From Deltaproteobacteria bacterium (lineage in GTDB: Bacteria > Myxococcota_C > UBA6777): a DNA stretch of 33,942 nucleotides. Of the stretch, positions 1 through 9,013 are shown piece after piece; the first letter of the stretch is position 1, and the number at the start of each line of letters is the position of its first letter. The position numbers and the translations under genes were made by a program. The notes under the pieces were generated by a model. The model saw only the letters and a list, made by a program, of their open reading frames with translations. It was not told where the DNA came from and made no database searches. The DNA lies in NCBI GenBank assembly GCA_006226375.1, contig SBHC01000009.1, positions 78,527 to 112,468 on the forward strand, given 5' to 3'.

Positions 1-1357
1 TCGGGACCTTCCAGCCGCTCATGTGCTCTTCAATGAAGTGGGTCGAGATATCGCCTTTGCAGAACGCTTCGTGTTCAAACAGCTCGATCAAGAAGGGAAT
101 GGACGTCTCAACACCCAACACCACAAAGTCGCGCATCGCTGCAAGCATTCGCAGACGTGCCGTTTCTCGATCGGGGCCAGAGACCACGAGCTTGGCCAGG
201 ATCGGGTCGTACGACGTTGGGACATCATAGCCTGCGTAGACGCCGTCATCCACGCGAATGCCCGGTCCGACAGGGGGCTTCCAGGCCACCAACGGTCCGG
301 GAGAGGGAAAGAAGTTTTGCGCGGGATCTTCCGCATAGATCCGACATTCAAACACATGCCCATACATCGGGATGTCTTCTTGCTGGAAGGGAAGCTTCTC
401 ACCGTTGGCGACAGACACCTGAAGTTGCACAAGGTCCAAGCCCGTCACTTCTTCTGTGATGGGGTGCTCCACCTGCAAGCGAGTGTTGACCTCAAGGAAG
501 TAATACGACTGCGATGAAGGATCAAACAAGAACTCCACCGTTCCCGCGTTGGTGTATCCAGCTGCTTTGGCCGCGGTGACAGCGGTGTTCCCCATCGCCG
601 CTCGAAGCTCTGGGGTGATAACGGGGGAGGGAGTCTCTTCTACAATCTTTTGGTAACGACGCTGGATCGAACACTCGCGCTCGTGGAGATGAACCACATT
701 TCCGTGGGTGTCTGCCAGGATCTGGATCTCAATGTGACGAGGGTTTTCAATGTACTTTTCCAGGTAGATACGGTCGTCACCGAACGCCGACTTGGCCTCG
801 CTAGCGGCCAGTTTGCAGGCAGCGGGGAACTCTTCCGACGACCGAACGATCCGCATTCCTTTTCCACCACCGCCGGCAGCAGCCTTCACCAACAGCGGAT
901 ATCCCACGCCATCAGCTTGGGTCTGCCAGTGGTTGAGGTCCTCCCCTTCCAAGACTGCCCCAGGTGTCAAAGGAACACCGTTCTTCTTCATCAATTCGCG
1001 AGCGACCAACTTGTCGCCGAGCTGACTGATGACGTCAGGGCTGGGGCCAATCCAAGTCAGACCTGCTTCCATACAAGCTGAGGCAAAGCTCGCGTTCTCC
1101 GACAAGAATCCGTAACCAGGGTGGATCGCATCGGCGCCGGTTTGCTTCGCAGCGTCCAGGATGTTTTTCACGTTGAGGTAGCTTTCGTTCGGGGCAGCAG
1201 GTCCAATGTGGACCGCTTCGTCTGCGACCATGCGATGCAATGCCTTGGTATCGGCGTCGGAATACAGCGCAACCGTCGCAATCCCCATGGCTCGACACGT
1301 ACGTATCACTCGTACCGCGATCTCTCCTCGATTGGCGACCAACACTTTGCGAATCAT
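1..1357 (-). CDS. Biotin carboxylase subunit of an acyl-CoA carboxylase (C-terminus off the window edge)
   Basis: The gene runs off the left edge; 452 residues are visible. The enzyme uses ATP and bicarbonate to carboxylate biotin on a carrier protein, the first half-reaction of acetyl-, propionyl- or methylcrotonyl-CoA carboxylase. The N-terminus (MIRKVLVANRGEIAVRVIRT) is typical of the biotin carboxylase N-terminal domain. A Gly-rich ATP-grasp loop (AAAGGGGKGM) lies near residues 159-168, and the catalytic signature EVNTRLQVEHPITE near 289-302. The ATG at 1357 is preceded by GGAGAG at good spacing. It lies 97 nt downstream of the carboxyltransferase gene on the same strand, so the two are probably co-transcribed. 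A free-standing biotin carrier is encoded at 6755, so this subunit probably lacks a fused biotinyl domain, although its C-terminus cannot be seen. The context suggests methylcrotonyl-CoA as substrate, but the sequence alone does not prove this. Confidence 0.95.
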   Translation of the reverse strand, partial: MIRKVLVANRGEIAVRVIRTCRAMGIATVALYSDADTKALHRMVADEAVHIGPAAPNESYLNVKNILDAAKQTGADAIHPGYGFLSENASFASACMEAGLTWIGPSPDVISQLGDKLVARELMKKNGVPLTPGAVLEGEDLNHWQTQADGVGYPLLVKAAAGGGGKGMRIVRSSEEFPAACKLAASEAKSAFGDDRIYLEKYIENPRHIEIQILADTHGNVVHLHERECSIQRRYQKIVEETPSPVITPELRAAMGNTAVTAAKAAGYTNAGTVEFLFDPSSQSYYFLEVNTRLQVEHPITEEVTGLDLVQLQVSVANGEKLPFQQEDIPMYGHVFECRIYAEDPAQNFFPSPGPLVAWKPPVGPGIRVDDGVYAGYDVPTSYDPILAKLVVSGPDRETARLRMLAAMRDFVVLGVETSIPFLIELFEHEAFCKGDISTHFIEEHMSGWKVP

Positions 1358-1454
1358 CTATCTCTCCAAAAGCTCGGGAAGCCGGTCGCCTTCCAGCAAC
1401 TCCAACTCCTCTTTGGGTTTGTCACTTGTGTTCTCAAATAGGGAAGGGAATCTG

Positions 1455-3068
1455 CTACATTCGAAAGACGCCATATCCGTAAGGATCCAGGTCCGTTTGA
1501 TTCTGCGTCGCAGCCAGAGAGAGGCCGATCACATCCCGCGTTTGTGCAGGGTCAATCACGCCGTCGTCCCACAGCCGGGAGGTGGAGTAGTATGCGTGGC
1601 TCTCTTCCTCGGAGTTTTCGACCATGGCTTGCTTGAGAGCCTCAGCCTGTTCCGGAGGTAGCGACTCCTCTCCGGCTCGAATGAGCTGGTCGTTCTTCAC
1701 GGTGATCATCACGTCGGCCGCTTGTTCACCGCCCATCACGGCGGTTTGGGCGTGGGGCCACATCCACAAGAAGCGAGGACTGTAGGCTCGCCCACACATC
1801 GCGTAGTTTCCAGCGCCGAACGAACCGCCCAGCATCATTGTAATCTTGGGAACGCGAGCCAGAGACACCGCCGCCACCATCTTGTGACCGTCTTTGGTGA
1901 TGCCCGAAGCTTCGTAATCCTTCCCGATGATAAAGCCGTTGATGTTTTGTAGAAACACCAACGGGATGCTGTCGCGGTCACAGAGCTGGATAAACTGCGT
2001 CGCCTTCTTCGCGCTCTCAGGAAACAAAACGCCGTTGTTTCCGAGGATTCCAACCTGGTAGCCATGCAGATACGCGAAGCCACACACCAACGTGGAGCCG
2101 TACAGGGGCTTAAACTCCAAAAACTCGCTGCCATCGACAATACGAGCGATGACTTCACGTACATCGTAGGGTTTGCTCAGTCGTTGGGGCACAATGCCAT
2201 AGAGTTCCTTGGGGTCGTACAAAGGAGGCCGCGACTCGCGTCGGTCGAGCGGAAGCTTGGGCACCTTGGGCAGTCGGCGAACAATCTGACGAACCATGTG
2301 GATTGCGTCTTCGTCGCTCTCTGCGAGAAAGTCCGAAACGCCGGACTGACGGCAGTGAACGTCAACGCCGCCGAGTTCCTCTGAGGTCACCTCTTCCCCT
2401 GTCGCGGCCTTCACCAAAGGAGGACCTCCCAAGAAGATTGCGCCGGTCTTGCGGACCTGAACCACGTAATCGGACATCGCCGGGATGTACGCGCCACCAG
2501 CGGTGCAAAGCCCCATCACTGCGGTCACCTGAGGGATTCCCATCTTCGACATCCAGGCCTGGTTGTAGAAGACTCGGCCGCCGTGTTGAGCGTCGGGAAA
2601 GATTTCCGACTGCAGCGGAAGGAACGCACCGCCGGAGTCAATCAGATTGACGCAAGGGAGTCGATTCTCCATGGCGATTTGCTGGAGCCGCAAGCTCTTC
2701 TTTACACCCAAAGGATAGATGGTGCCGCCTTTGATCATCGCGTCGTTGGCGTTGATCATCACCTCACGCCCTTCGACGACGCCGACTCCACCGACAATGC
2801 CCGCGCCATGCACGCGTTTGTCGTACATGCCCCAAGCTGCAAGAGGGGCAACCTCAAGAAACGGAGAGCCTGGATCCAGAAGCATCTCCAGCCGCTTTCG
2901 AACAGGCAGTTTGCCCTGCTCGGTGTGTCGAGAGAATGCTTTTTCCGAGCGGTCTTCGCGGGCTTTCCGCAACTCTTCACGCAAGGTTGCAACACGCTTT
3001 TCCATGGCCTCGTAATTGGCCTTGTAGTCTTCGCTGTTGGTATCAACCCGCGTTTCCAAAATATCCAT
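1455..3068 (-). CDS. Acyl-CoA carboxylase carboxyltransferase subunit, methylcrotonyl-CoA carboxylase beta-like
   Basis: This 537-residue protein has the length of methylcrotonyl-CoA carboxylase beta subunits. It would transfer CO2 from carboxybiotin to an acyl-CoA in the cytoplasm. The N-terminal crotonase-like half carries [18 protein letters not shown] (residues 142-159) and [13 protein letters not shown] (188-200). The latter provides an oxyanion-hole turn and is followed by [16 protein letters not shown]. The C-terminal half has [19 protein letters not shown] and then [10 protein letters not shown]. The SGGAFLPLQ and [13 protein letters not shown] strings are characteristic of the methylcrotonyl/geranyl-CoA branch rather than the propionyl-CoA branch; that comparison is from memory of the family. 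The ATG at 3068 has GAGG about 8 nt upstream. The biotin carboxylase gene follows on the same strand after 97 nt. A crotonase and an acetoacetyl-CoA synthetase in the same window support a leucine-degradation role. Confidence 0.93.
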   Translation of the reverse strand: MDILETRVDTNSEDYKANYEAMEKRVATLREELRKAREDRSEKAFSRHTEQGKLPVRKRLEMLLDPGSPFLEVAPLAAWGMYDKRVHGAGIVGGVGVVEGREVMINANDAMIKGGTIYPLGVKKSLRLQQIAMENRLPCVNLIDSGGAFLPLQSEIFPDAQHGGRVFYNQAWMSKMGIPQVTAVMGLCTAGGAYIPAMSDYVVQVRKTGAIFLGGPPLVKAATGEEVTSEELGGVDVHCRQSGVSDFLAESDEDAIHMVRQIVRRLPKVPKLPLDRRESRPPLYDPKELYGIVPQRLSKPYDVREVIARIVDGSEFLEFKPLYGSTLVCGFAYLHGYQVGILGNNGVLFPESAKKATQFIQLCDRDSIPLVFLQNINGFIIGKDYEASGITKDGHKMVAAVSLARVPKITMMLGGSFGAGNYAMCGRAYSPRFLWMWPHAQTAVMGGEQAADVMITVKNDQLIRAGEESLPPEQAEALKQAMVENSEEESHAYYSTSRLWDDGVIDPAQTRDVIGLSLAATQNQTDLDPYGYGVFRM

Positions 3069-3224
3069 GGTTTAACCTCGTGGGAGCCAAGAAATCAGAG
3101 CCAGCCTTGCACAAACCAGGGCCGCAGCCATTGGGTGGAAGCATGAGTCTACACAATCGCCGACGAAGGGCAAGTCGAGTCCATCCAAGTGATGCTGTTG
3201 GCAAGAACAAAGGGGAGACGTTTT

Positions 3225-5246
3225 CTAATTCGGGTCGCACGGCCCTTCGCAGAATTGTTGAATGGTTCCGTTGGGTTTGAAGAACGCTTCCATCTGCTTC
3301 ATGCAGGATTCTGCCCGACGCACCGCTTCGTGTGTGCTGTTGTTTTTTGGAGGGGTGTTTTGGTCGGCGGGGTATGGATCCGGTCGAGGTCCGTACTGGA
3401 TGTACGCCGAGCCTGTAAAAGGTCCCGGCTTTTCTTCAATTTGGAAGACTTTCTCAAACAGCGGCCCTACACCGTCCAGCCCCATCGTTCGGGCCCAAGT
3501 TCGGGTCGCGAGGTTGGGAACCTGGGCGTCACCAATGCCTTCTTGGATCAGGATTTTCTTGGGCGGCACACCAAAACGTTGGGGGTCCGACAGAACGTAC
3601 GGCGCGTAGGTTAAGGGGTCAACAATGTCGAAGTGAACCTGGACCAAGGCCATGATCAACTGCCGCTCCACAGGGTTCACATGAAAGGTTTTCAACATCA
3701 CAGCCAGAGCCGAGAAGTTGGAGCTTCGCGAGATCATCATGCTCCAGTTGCCCGCTCCCACATTGAGGATTCCCTTCTCTATGTCGGGGCTGAGCGCCAT
3801 CATCGTGCCCCCTTGAATCGCGCCGTTGGAGATCCCCAGGTAGTAGATCTCTTTGCCGTCGATGGGGTTGCGGCCGTCCACTTCCAAGGCTTTCTCTTTG
3901 ATCAAACGACGCAACGCCATCCGAATCATCGCCACAGCGTTCACATGGGCTTGCTGCAATCGATCGGTAATCTGGGGGGTGTTGTTGAAGTTGCTCAACA
4001 CATTGACCCCGACAGGACCGGCGTCAGCCTCCGACAGACCGATCCAATCGTTCCCGATTTGGACCATACACAGACGGTTGATGAGCTGACGTTGGTAGCC
4101 GCTGTCCATTTCCCCCTTGGCCGAACCAAACAAGCCATGGCCAAAGATCATGATGGGGACAGGCTCTTTCTTGTCTTTCACACAACGTGGGATGTGTACC
4201 TGGAAGCGAAACTCCCCAACCCCACGAACTTTGGGCTTGCCGTCGTTGTCTCGCAGAACAAGACCACCTGGCTCGTCCTTGGTCAGGAAGGAAGGCACCT
4301 TCATCACACCCTGCACCATCCGCATCACGTTCTTCTTCTCTTCGACAGAGAAGTTAAAAACATCGCGGATCTCATACTCTGGACCGTCTTCTCCCACCTG
4401 CTTGAACATGGTGTCTCGCATCCCGATCATCTCGTTCAGCAGTGGCTCATCGCTGGCGGTCCAGAAGTCCCAAGAGTAGAGAATGTTTTGCGTGTCCAGG
4501 CCGGCCTTCTTGGCCTCTTCCCAGGTGGCTTGCAGCGAAGGGGCAATGCGAGCTTGTTCTGGCGTGGTTGGAGCCTCTCCTGCCGCAAGACTTGCATAGG
4601 CTTCCGGCACACCAGGATCGCTGCCGTCCAATGCCTTGACAGACTTAAGAAAGACAATGGCGTAGCGGGTTTTGGGCTTGAGTCGGACCATCGGGCGGAC
4701 AATCACGACCTGCCCTTCTCCCTCACCGGCGTTTTTGTCGATCTCTGCAAACAAAGGGAGGCGCTTCTGGGTGCCAAACTCAATCAGCTGCACAGGACTT
4801 GTTGGCTTGACGCTCTCTGCGATGTTGCTCGTTCCAGAAAGGGTCTTGGGGTCCACCCACTTTTTAAACAAGGCAAGGATCGGTGTCGCTGGGCTGAATC
4901 CATCCCGCTTGTTAAACACTTTTGGATCCAAGGGATACTTCTCGTCACCGTGATCGGAGATCGGCAGCTTGTCGGGAAAAGACACACGAAACTTGGTGTT
5001 GGTCTTGTCGTCAGGGACAAGGTAGTACGTAGAGGGAAACGGCATCATACAGCCACCTTGCGGCATCCCTTCAGAGAGAGGATGACATCCCGTGGGCTGC
5101 TCCAACGCCTTGGGCGGCGTTGTGTTGTTGTTGTTTGAGTTGTTGTCCGTGGGTGAGCTACACGACACCACCAACGAAAGCAGAACGATCGAGCCCACCC
5201 TTACAAACCAAGAAAACACCCATCCATGAATGCAACGACTGGTCAT
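3225..5246 (-). CDS. Secreted lipoprotein with alpha/beta-hydrolase fold (putative esterase/lipase)
   Basis: I do not recognise a named family member. From the ATG at 5246 (GGGAAG about 6 nt upstream) the product is 673 residues. An in-frame ATG at 5282 would add 12 residues before the signal peptide and has no convincing ribosome site. The N-terminus is a lipoprotein signal, with a hydrophobic stretch ending in LVVSC, so Cys29 would be lipidated. A low-complexity Asn/Ser/Thr linker follows (residues 35-43). The hydrolase features are an FGHGLFG oxyanion-type turn (368-374) and a nucleophile elbow G-I-S-N-G with Ser473. Asp573 (GIGDAQVPN) and His639 (NSTHEA) are possible acid and base; that triad is inferred from order and spacing. 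Several Cys pairs and the lipid anchor point to an envelope location. The substrate is unknown. It sits alone between prs and the carboxylase genes. Confidence 0.85.
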   Translation of the reverse strand: MTSRCIHGWVFSWFVRVGSIVLLSLVVSCSSPTDNNSNNNNTTPPKALEQPTGCHPLSEGMPQGGCMMPFPSTYYLVPDDKTNTKFRVSFPDKLPISDHGDEKYPLDPKVFNKRDGFSPATPILALFKKWVDPKTLSGTSNIAESVKPTSPVQLIEFGTQKRLPLFAEIDKNAGEGEGQVVIVRPMVRLKPKTRYAIVFLKSVKALDGSDPGVPEAYASLAAGEAPTTPEQARIAPSLQATWEEAKKAGLDTQNILYSWDFWTASDEPLLNEMIGMRDTMFKQVGEDGPEYEIRDVFNFSVEEKKNVMRMVQGVMKVPSFLTKDEPGGLVLRDNDGKPKVRGVGEFRFQVHIPRCVKDKKEPVPIMIFGHGLFGSAKGEMDSGYQRQLINRLCMVQIGNDWIGLSEADAGPVGVNVLSNFNNTPQITDRLQQAHVNAVAMIRMALRRLIKEKALEVDGRNPIDGKEIYYLGISNGAIQGGTMMALSPDIEKGILNVGAGNWSMMISRSSNFSALAVMLKTFHVNPVERQLIMALVQVHFDIVDPLTYAPYVLSDPQRFGVPPKKILIQEGIGDAQVPNLATRTWARTMGLDGVGPLFEKVFQIEEKPGPFTGSAYIQYGPRPDPYPADQNTPPKNNSTHEAVRRAESCMKQMEAFFKPNGTIQQFCEGPCDPN

Positions 5247-5348
5247 TGTATCTTCCCTTTTGCAAGCAAAAATCATCAACATCCGTCAGTTATCGCGCGG
5301 AACATGGCAAAAAGCAACTGGAAAGCATGAATTTCGTTCACAAGAGAA

Positions 5349-5396
5349 TGGGAAGCAGGGAAAAGAAGAGAAGGAAGAGAGGGGAACAAAGAAGGC
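5349..5396 (-). other. Pyrimidine-rich tract downstream of prs, possible Rho-dependent termination region
   Basis: On the minus strand the transcript leaving prs would enter about 48 nt that are almost entirely C and U (the plus strand reads as a purine run with very few C). It starts about 25 nt after the prs stop and lies before the lipoprotein gene. No hairpin plus U-tract is visible between these genes. C-rich, G-poor RNA is the classical entry site for Rho, so termination here is a reasonable inference, not a demonstrated one. Confidence 0.25.
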
Positions 5397-5421
5397 TGTG
5401 GCTCGAAGGGGCAGAGAGGAT

Positions 5422-6366
5422 TTAGTTGTCGAACATCGCACCCACAGATTCGCTGTGGTGGATGCGACGGATGGCCTCTCCAAAAATGCTCGCCACCGAC
5501 AACACATTCACCTTCGGGATGCGCTTGGCACGAGGGACTGGCACGGTGTCTGTCACAATCACTTCTTCGATGGAGGATTCTTGGATCCGTTCCATCGCAG
5601 GGCCGCAGAGGATGGGGTGAGTGGCACAGGCTCGAACAGAGATTGCGCCGTGTTGACGGAGGAAGTCGGCTGCCTCGCACAAGGTTCCTGCCGTTGCGAT
5701 CTCATCGTCGACAATGATCGCCTCTTTGCCTTCTACGTTACCGACGAGGTGTGTGGCTTTGGCTTTGTCGTCGTTTCCGGTTCGTCGTTTGTCGATGATC
5801 GCCATTTGAAGCCCGAGAATACGGGAAAATGCGCCAACATCCTTGACCTCACCGACGTCACTCGCGACCAGCACGGAGTTGCTCAGGTCACGACGTTCCA
5901 GGTGGGAACACAACAGGTTGCGAGCGGTCAGTTGATCCACAGGGATGCTGAAGAAGCCCTGGATCTGGGGAGCATGCAAGTCCATGGTAATGACTCGCTC
6001 TGCGCCAGCGCTTTGGATCAGATCGGCCATCAATCGAGCGGCAATCGAGATCCGCGGTTGGTCTTTTTTGTCGGAGCGCACGTAGGGGAAGTAGGGGATC
6101 ACGGCGGTAATCCGTCCGGCCGAAGCGGAGCGGAGCGCGTCGAGCATAATCAAGAGTTCGATGATGCCGTCGCTCACGGGCGAACAGGACGGCTGAATCA
6201 CGAAAACATCCTGACCACGTACGTTTTCCTGGATCTGGATCATAAGATTTTCGTTGGCGAATGTAACCTTGTCCATTGCACACAAGGGCGTCCGCAAGTA
6301 GCGGCAGATCGCTTTTGCTAAATCAGGATGTGCGCTTCCAGAGAAAACTTTCAAATTCCCATGCAT
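5422..6366 (-). CDS. prs: Ribose-phosphate pyrophosphokinase (PRPP synthetase)
   Basis: The 314-residue length and whole-protein pattern match PRPP synthetase, which makes 5-phosphoribosyl 1-diphosphate from ribose 5-phosphate and ATP for nucleotide, histidine and tryptophan synthesis. Landmarks include SAGRITAVIPYFPYVRSDKK (residues 82-101), MDLHAPQIQGFF with the active-site His131, the KRR of the catalytic flexible loop (193-195) and the ribose-phosphate loop VDDEIATAGTL (219-229). It belongs to the branch with FANEN in place of the usual F-x-DGE nucleotide loop and with ASDVGEVKDVGAFSR instead of SPDxGGVxRA. I know this branch from other bacterial phyla, so these are subfamily traits rather than damage. 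The ATG at 6366 has GGGG about 10 nt upstream. The gene diverges from the biotin carrier gene across 388 nt. Confidence 0.95.
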   Translation of the reverse strand: MHGNLKVFSGSAHPDLAKAICRYLRTPLCAMDKVTFANENLMIQIQENVRGQDVFVIQPSCSPVSDGIIELLIMLDALRSASAGRITAVIPYFPYVRSDKKDQPRISIAARLMADLIQSAGAERVITMDLHAPQIQGFFSIPVDQLTARNLLCSHLERRDLSNSVLVASDVGEVKDVGAFSRILGLQMAIIDKRRTGNDDKAKATHLVGNVEGKEAIIVDDEIATAGTLCEAADFLRQHGAISVRACATHPILCGPAMERIQESSIEEVIVTDTVPVPRAKRIPKVNVLSVASIFGEAIRRIHHSESVGAMFDN

Positions 6367-6754
6367 GCCAGATACCCCACGTAGGCTGTGACAAACCCTG
6401 GTACACTCCCCTCGTGCGGCACCGCCGAAAAGAACCGATCTCAGAATGTTTGTCGTTGGACGGTTGTCGGACCCTGTGAAACCACACAGTCGCTATACCA
6501 AAAAGGCGGGAAGTTTGGACGATTGAAGCAGTCTTGCCGTGTTTCAGGCTTGCACAAATTTCACGCCTTTGCTCCCACAAGCGACTTGCTTGTACCTACA
6601 ACGCCTCTTCCGAGAAGTCAACATTTCCCAGCAGAACCGACGTGGTTTCTCACGGCTTGTTGACCCCGGCTTCAATTCCCGGTATCACCAACACTCCAGC
6701 ACGAAGCCCCGCACGCTGGGCCACCTTTGTCGTTTCTAGTCGTGGAGAAGTGAA
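6367..6754. other. Divergent intergenic region between prs and the biotin carrier gene
   Basis: These 388 nt separate two divergent genes. Short open frames on both strands lack family resemblance and ribosome sites, so I see no gene. The right-hand end carries a plausible plus-strand promoter (listed separately). No comparably convincing minus-strand promoter for prs was found. Confidence 0.5.
6660..6688 (+). promoter_or_regulatory. Candidate sigma70-type promoter for the biotin carrier/crotonase pair
   Basis: TTGACC (6660-6665) and TATCAC (6683-6688) are separated by 17 bp. They match the consensus at 5 of 6 and 4 of 6 positions. The predicted start near 6695 would give a leader of about 60 nt before the ATG at 6755. 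This rests on motif matching only. Confidence 0.35.
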
Positions 6755-7264
6755 ATGAAGTACCAGTGGAAAATCAACGAGAGCGAAATCGATGTGGACT
6801 TCGAAAAAAACGCCGACGGTGAGTACACAGCCACGATCGACGACACGGCATATACGGTATGGAGCCATCGTATGGGACCCAACCACTTGTATGCTGAGAT
6901 CAACGGTCAGAGCTACAACATAGCGATTGGCAACGACGGCACGACCAAGCATGTCTCCATCAACGGCATCCCTTACAAAGTGGAAGATCGCTCCCTTCGA
7001 CGTCGCAGCTCCGGCGGCGACCAGCACACCGGTGACATCACCCCGCCGATGCCAGGAAGCATTGTTCGGATCCTGGTCGAAGAAGGCGACACTGTGACAT
7101 CAGGCCAAGAAATGATTGTGCTCAGCGCCATGAAGATGGAGACCACCTTGTATGCACCGTTCAACGCGACGGTTGACAAGATCCTTGTCGCAGAAGGCGA
7201 CCAAGTCAACGCAGGGCAGCAACTGTTCGAGCTGACACCCATCGAAGCCGAAGGCGACGCGTAG
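6755..7264 (+). CDS. Biotin carboxyl carrier protein of an acyl-CoA carboxylase
   Basis: This 169-residue carrier shuttles carboxybiotin between the biotin carboxylase and carboxyltransferase subunits. The C-terminal biotinyl domain (about residues 95-163) begins at PPMPGSIVRILVEEGDTV and carries SAMKMET with Lys127 as the biotinylation site. The N-terminal ~80 residues form a beta-rich module as in other stand-alone carriers of PCC/MCC-type enzymes. A short basic linker (RSLRRRSSGG) joins the two. The ATG at 6755 has GGAG 8-9 nt upstream. The crotonase gene begins 150 nt downstream on the same strand. Together with the subunits at 1-3068 it would complete a three-polypeptide carboxylase, with its subunit genes split around prs. 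Confidence 0.94.
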   Translation: MKYQWKINESEIDVDFEKNADGEYTATIDDTAYTVWSHRMGPNHLYAEINGQSYNIAIGNDGTTKHVSINGIPYKVEDRSLRRRSSGGDQHTGDITPPMPGSIVRILVEEGDTVTSGQEMIVLSAMKMETTLYAPFNATVDKILVAEGDQVNAGQQLFELTPIEAEGDA

Positions 7265-7413
7265 CACGCTCCAACTCGTGCAAAGTAACCGCACGAAACA
7301 AGATGTTGAGAGAACATACCGGTTGAATGTGGGCCAGACCCAAACAAGCCTGGGTCTGTGTCCGATGTACTTTTGTGGACCTTTGCTTTTTACGAAACAG
7401 ATGGGAGAGAGCT

Positions 7414-8190
7414 ATGAGCGAGGCTGAACTGCTGGTCCAAGAGAACGAGGGAATCCTGACCCTCACCATGAACCGTGAAAGCCGACGCAACGCGCTCTCG
7501 CCGTCCCTTCTTGCTGGCATCCGCGAGCAGCTTGACATCGCCGAGAAGAACCCAGCGATCCGAGCCGTTTGCCTGACAGGAAGCGGCGACAAGGCGTTCT
7601 CTTCTGGCGCCGACCTGATGGCCAGCCTCAGCGGAGAGGTCACGCCCATGGAGTCGTCCACCTCGTACGCCCATCTGCTTGGTCACCTTCAACGATTCCC
7701 CAAACCGGTCGTGGCACGTGTGAACGGTCATGCCATGGGCGGTGGACTCGGCCTTGTCCTGGCTTGCGATATCGCCATCGCTCGGGAAGGGGTTAAGTTT
7801 GGAACCCCAGAGGTCAAAGTGGGTCTGTTCCCCTTTATGATTAGCCCGCTTATCCTTCAGCACATGCCCCGCAAACGCGCCATGCAGATGATGCACTGTG
7901 GCGAACGTGTCTCCACAGAAGACGCCCTGAAGTATGGCTTTATCAACCAAATCGTCAGCGCCGAAGAACTCGACAGCGCTGTTCAGGCCTGCCTCGAAAG
8001 CATCGTGGCGGCCGCTCCCCTGGCCCAACAGATGGGCAAGAAAGCCATGAACGACACCGCTCACCTGCCCTTCGACGAAGCGGTCCAGGTCCTCGCAGGG
8101 CACCTCAGTGAGGTGCTGCAAAGCGCCGACGCAGCCGAAGGGATCAGCGCGTTCATGGAGAAGCGCAAGCCCAACTGGTCTGGCAAGTAA
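7414..8190 (+). CDS. Enoyl-CoA hydratase/isomerase family protein, methylglutaconyl-CoA hydratase-like
   Basis: The product is a 258-residue crotonase-fold enzyme, the usual length. The frame extends 29 codons upstream, but the ATG at 7414 has GGGAGAG at correct spacing and starts the conserved region. Family landmarks are SSGADL (residues 63-68), the GHAMGGGLGLVLACDIAIA helix (105-123), FGTPEVKVGLFP (129-140) and EDALKYGFINQIV (169-181). Rat mitochondrial enoyl-CoA hydratase uses two Glu residues. Here the one corresponding to Glu164 is kept (Glu133), but the one corresponding to Glu144 is Gly113. The GGGxGLV and GLxPxxISP patterns resemble LiuC-type methylglutaconyl-CoA hydratases, which acts just after methylcrotonyl-CoA carboxylase in leucine breakdown. 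Substrate assignment is inference from those motifs and the neighbouring carboxylase genes. Another short-chain enoyl-CoA is possible. Confidence 0.88.
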   Translation: MSEAELLVQENEGILTLTMNRESRRNALSPSLLAGIREQLDIAEKNPAIRAVCLTGSGDKAFSSGADLMASLSGEVTPMESSTSYAHLLGHLQRFPKPVVARVNGHAMGGGLGLVLACDIAIAREGVKFGTPEVKVGLFPFMISPLILQHMPRKRAMQMMHCGERVSTEDALKYGFINQIVSAEELDSAVQACLESIVAAAPLAQQMGKKAMNDTAHLPFDEAVQVLAGHLSEVLQSADAAEGISAFMEKRKPNWSGK

Positions 8191-8223
8191 TTGCTTCGAC
8201 AGATGTAGAGAAAGGCTTAAGGC

Positions 8224-8979
8224 TTAAGCCGGTGGAAGGTCGTAGTTGACGTGGACGAGATACAGTCCATGAGATGGGGCTGTTCGTGCACCTTGGCGGC
8301 GGTCTTTGGTGGCGAGCAAGTCACGGATCCACTCCGGCTCTTGTTTGCCCAGACCAACCTCCACAAGCGCACCGGCCAGATTCCGCACCATGTGACGCAA
8401 GAACGCAGAGCCTGCGACCTCACACACAATCATGGAACCTTCGCGTTGGACGGTGATTTCGTAGATGTCTCGGTAAGGGTGCTTGGCTGAGCAGCCAGAT
8501 GCACGAAACGCCGAAAAGTCATGACGCCCCAAGAGGTAACGCGAGGCTGCGTACATCGCCTCCATGTCCAGGGGCTGATGGATGTACCAGGCACGGGTTC
8601 GCTGGAGCGCAGAGGGCCGCTCGTGGTTCCAGATGCAATACCGGTAACGCTTCCCACGCGCCCAAAAACGAGCGCAGAAGTCGTAAGGTACTTCTCGGGC
8701 GTCCAAAACCACCACATCGGGAGCCAGTTGCGCGTTCATCCCCAAAACAAGACCGTTTAAAGGGATGGAGTGACCTGTTTTAAAGTTCACTCCCATGCCC
8801 AGCGCATGGACGCCGGCGTCGGTTCGCCCGCTACCCTGCACCTTAAGCTCTGGCTCCTGCAACATCTCTCGCAGCAAGTCTTGGATGTCTTGTTGTACAG
8901 TCCGCTGGTCGGACTGGATCTGCCATCCAGAAAAGTCCGTCCCGTCGTATTCTACAGTCAGTAAGATGTTGCGCTGCAA
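8224..8979 (-). CDS. truA: tRNA pseudouridine(38-40) synthase TruA
   Basis: This 251-residue protein isomerises uridines at positions 38-40 of the tRNA anticodon arm. The N-terminus (TVEYDGTDFSGWQIQ) and the catalytic motif GSGRTDAGVHALG (residues 49-61, nucleophile Asp54) are diagnostic. Later landmarks are FSAFRASGCSAKHPYRDI and FLRHMVRNLAGALVEVGLG. The start is a TTG at 8979 with GGGCGAG upstream; no in-frame ATG precedes the conserved region. It lies 34 nt downstream of trxA on the same strand, which suggests one transcript. The 3' end converges on the crotonase gene with only 33 nt between them. The TAA stop falls inside the palindrome GGCTTAAGCC (8221-8230). No U-tract follows, so this is not a convincing intrinsic terminator. 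Confidence 0.96.
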   Translation of the reverse strand: MQRNILLTVEYDGTDFSGWQIQSDQRTVQQDIQDLLREMLQEPELKVQGSGRTDAGVHALGMGVNFKTGHSIPLNGLVLGMNAQLAPDVVVLDAREVPYDFCARFWARGKRYRYCIWNHERPSALQRTRAWYIHQPLDMEAMYAASRYLLGRHDFSAFRASGCSAKHPYRDIYEITVQREGSMIVCEVAGSAFLRHMVRNLAGALVEVGLGKQEPEWIRDLLATKDRRQGARTAPSHGLYLVHVNYDLPPA

Positions 8980-9013
8980 GACAACTCGCCCTTTGGTGGG
9001 AGTTGGAGTGGGA

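Noticed and set aside
3633-5138. 501-codon plus-strand open frame opposite the lipoprotein hydrolase gene
   Set aside because: It is antisense to a gene with clear signal peptide and hydrolase motifs. It has His/Asp/Arg-rich composition typical of a shadow frame and no recognisable domain.
8214-8230. GGCTTAAGGCTTAAGCC between the converging crotonase and truA genes as a bidirectional terminator
   Set aside because: It can form a hairpin but has no T-run on either side, and it overlaps the truA stop codon.
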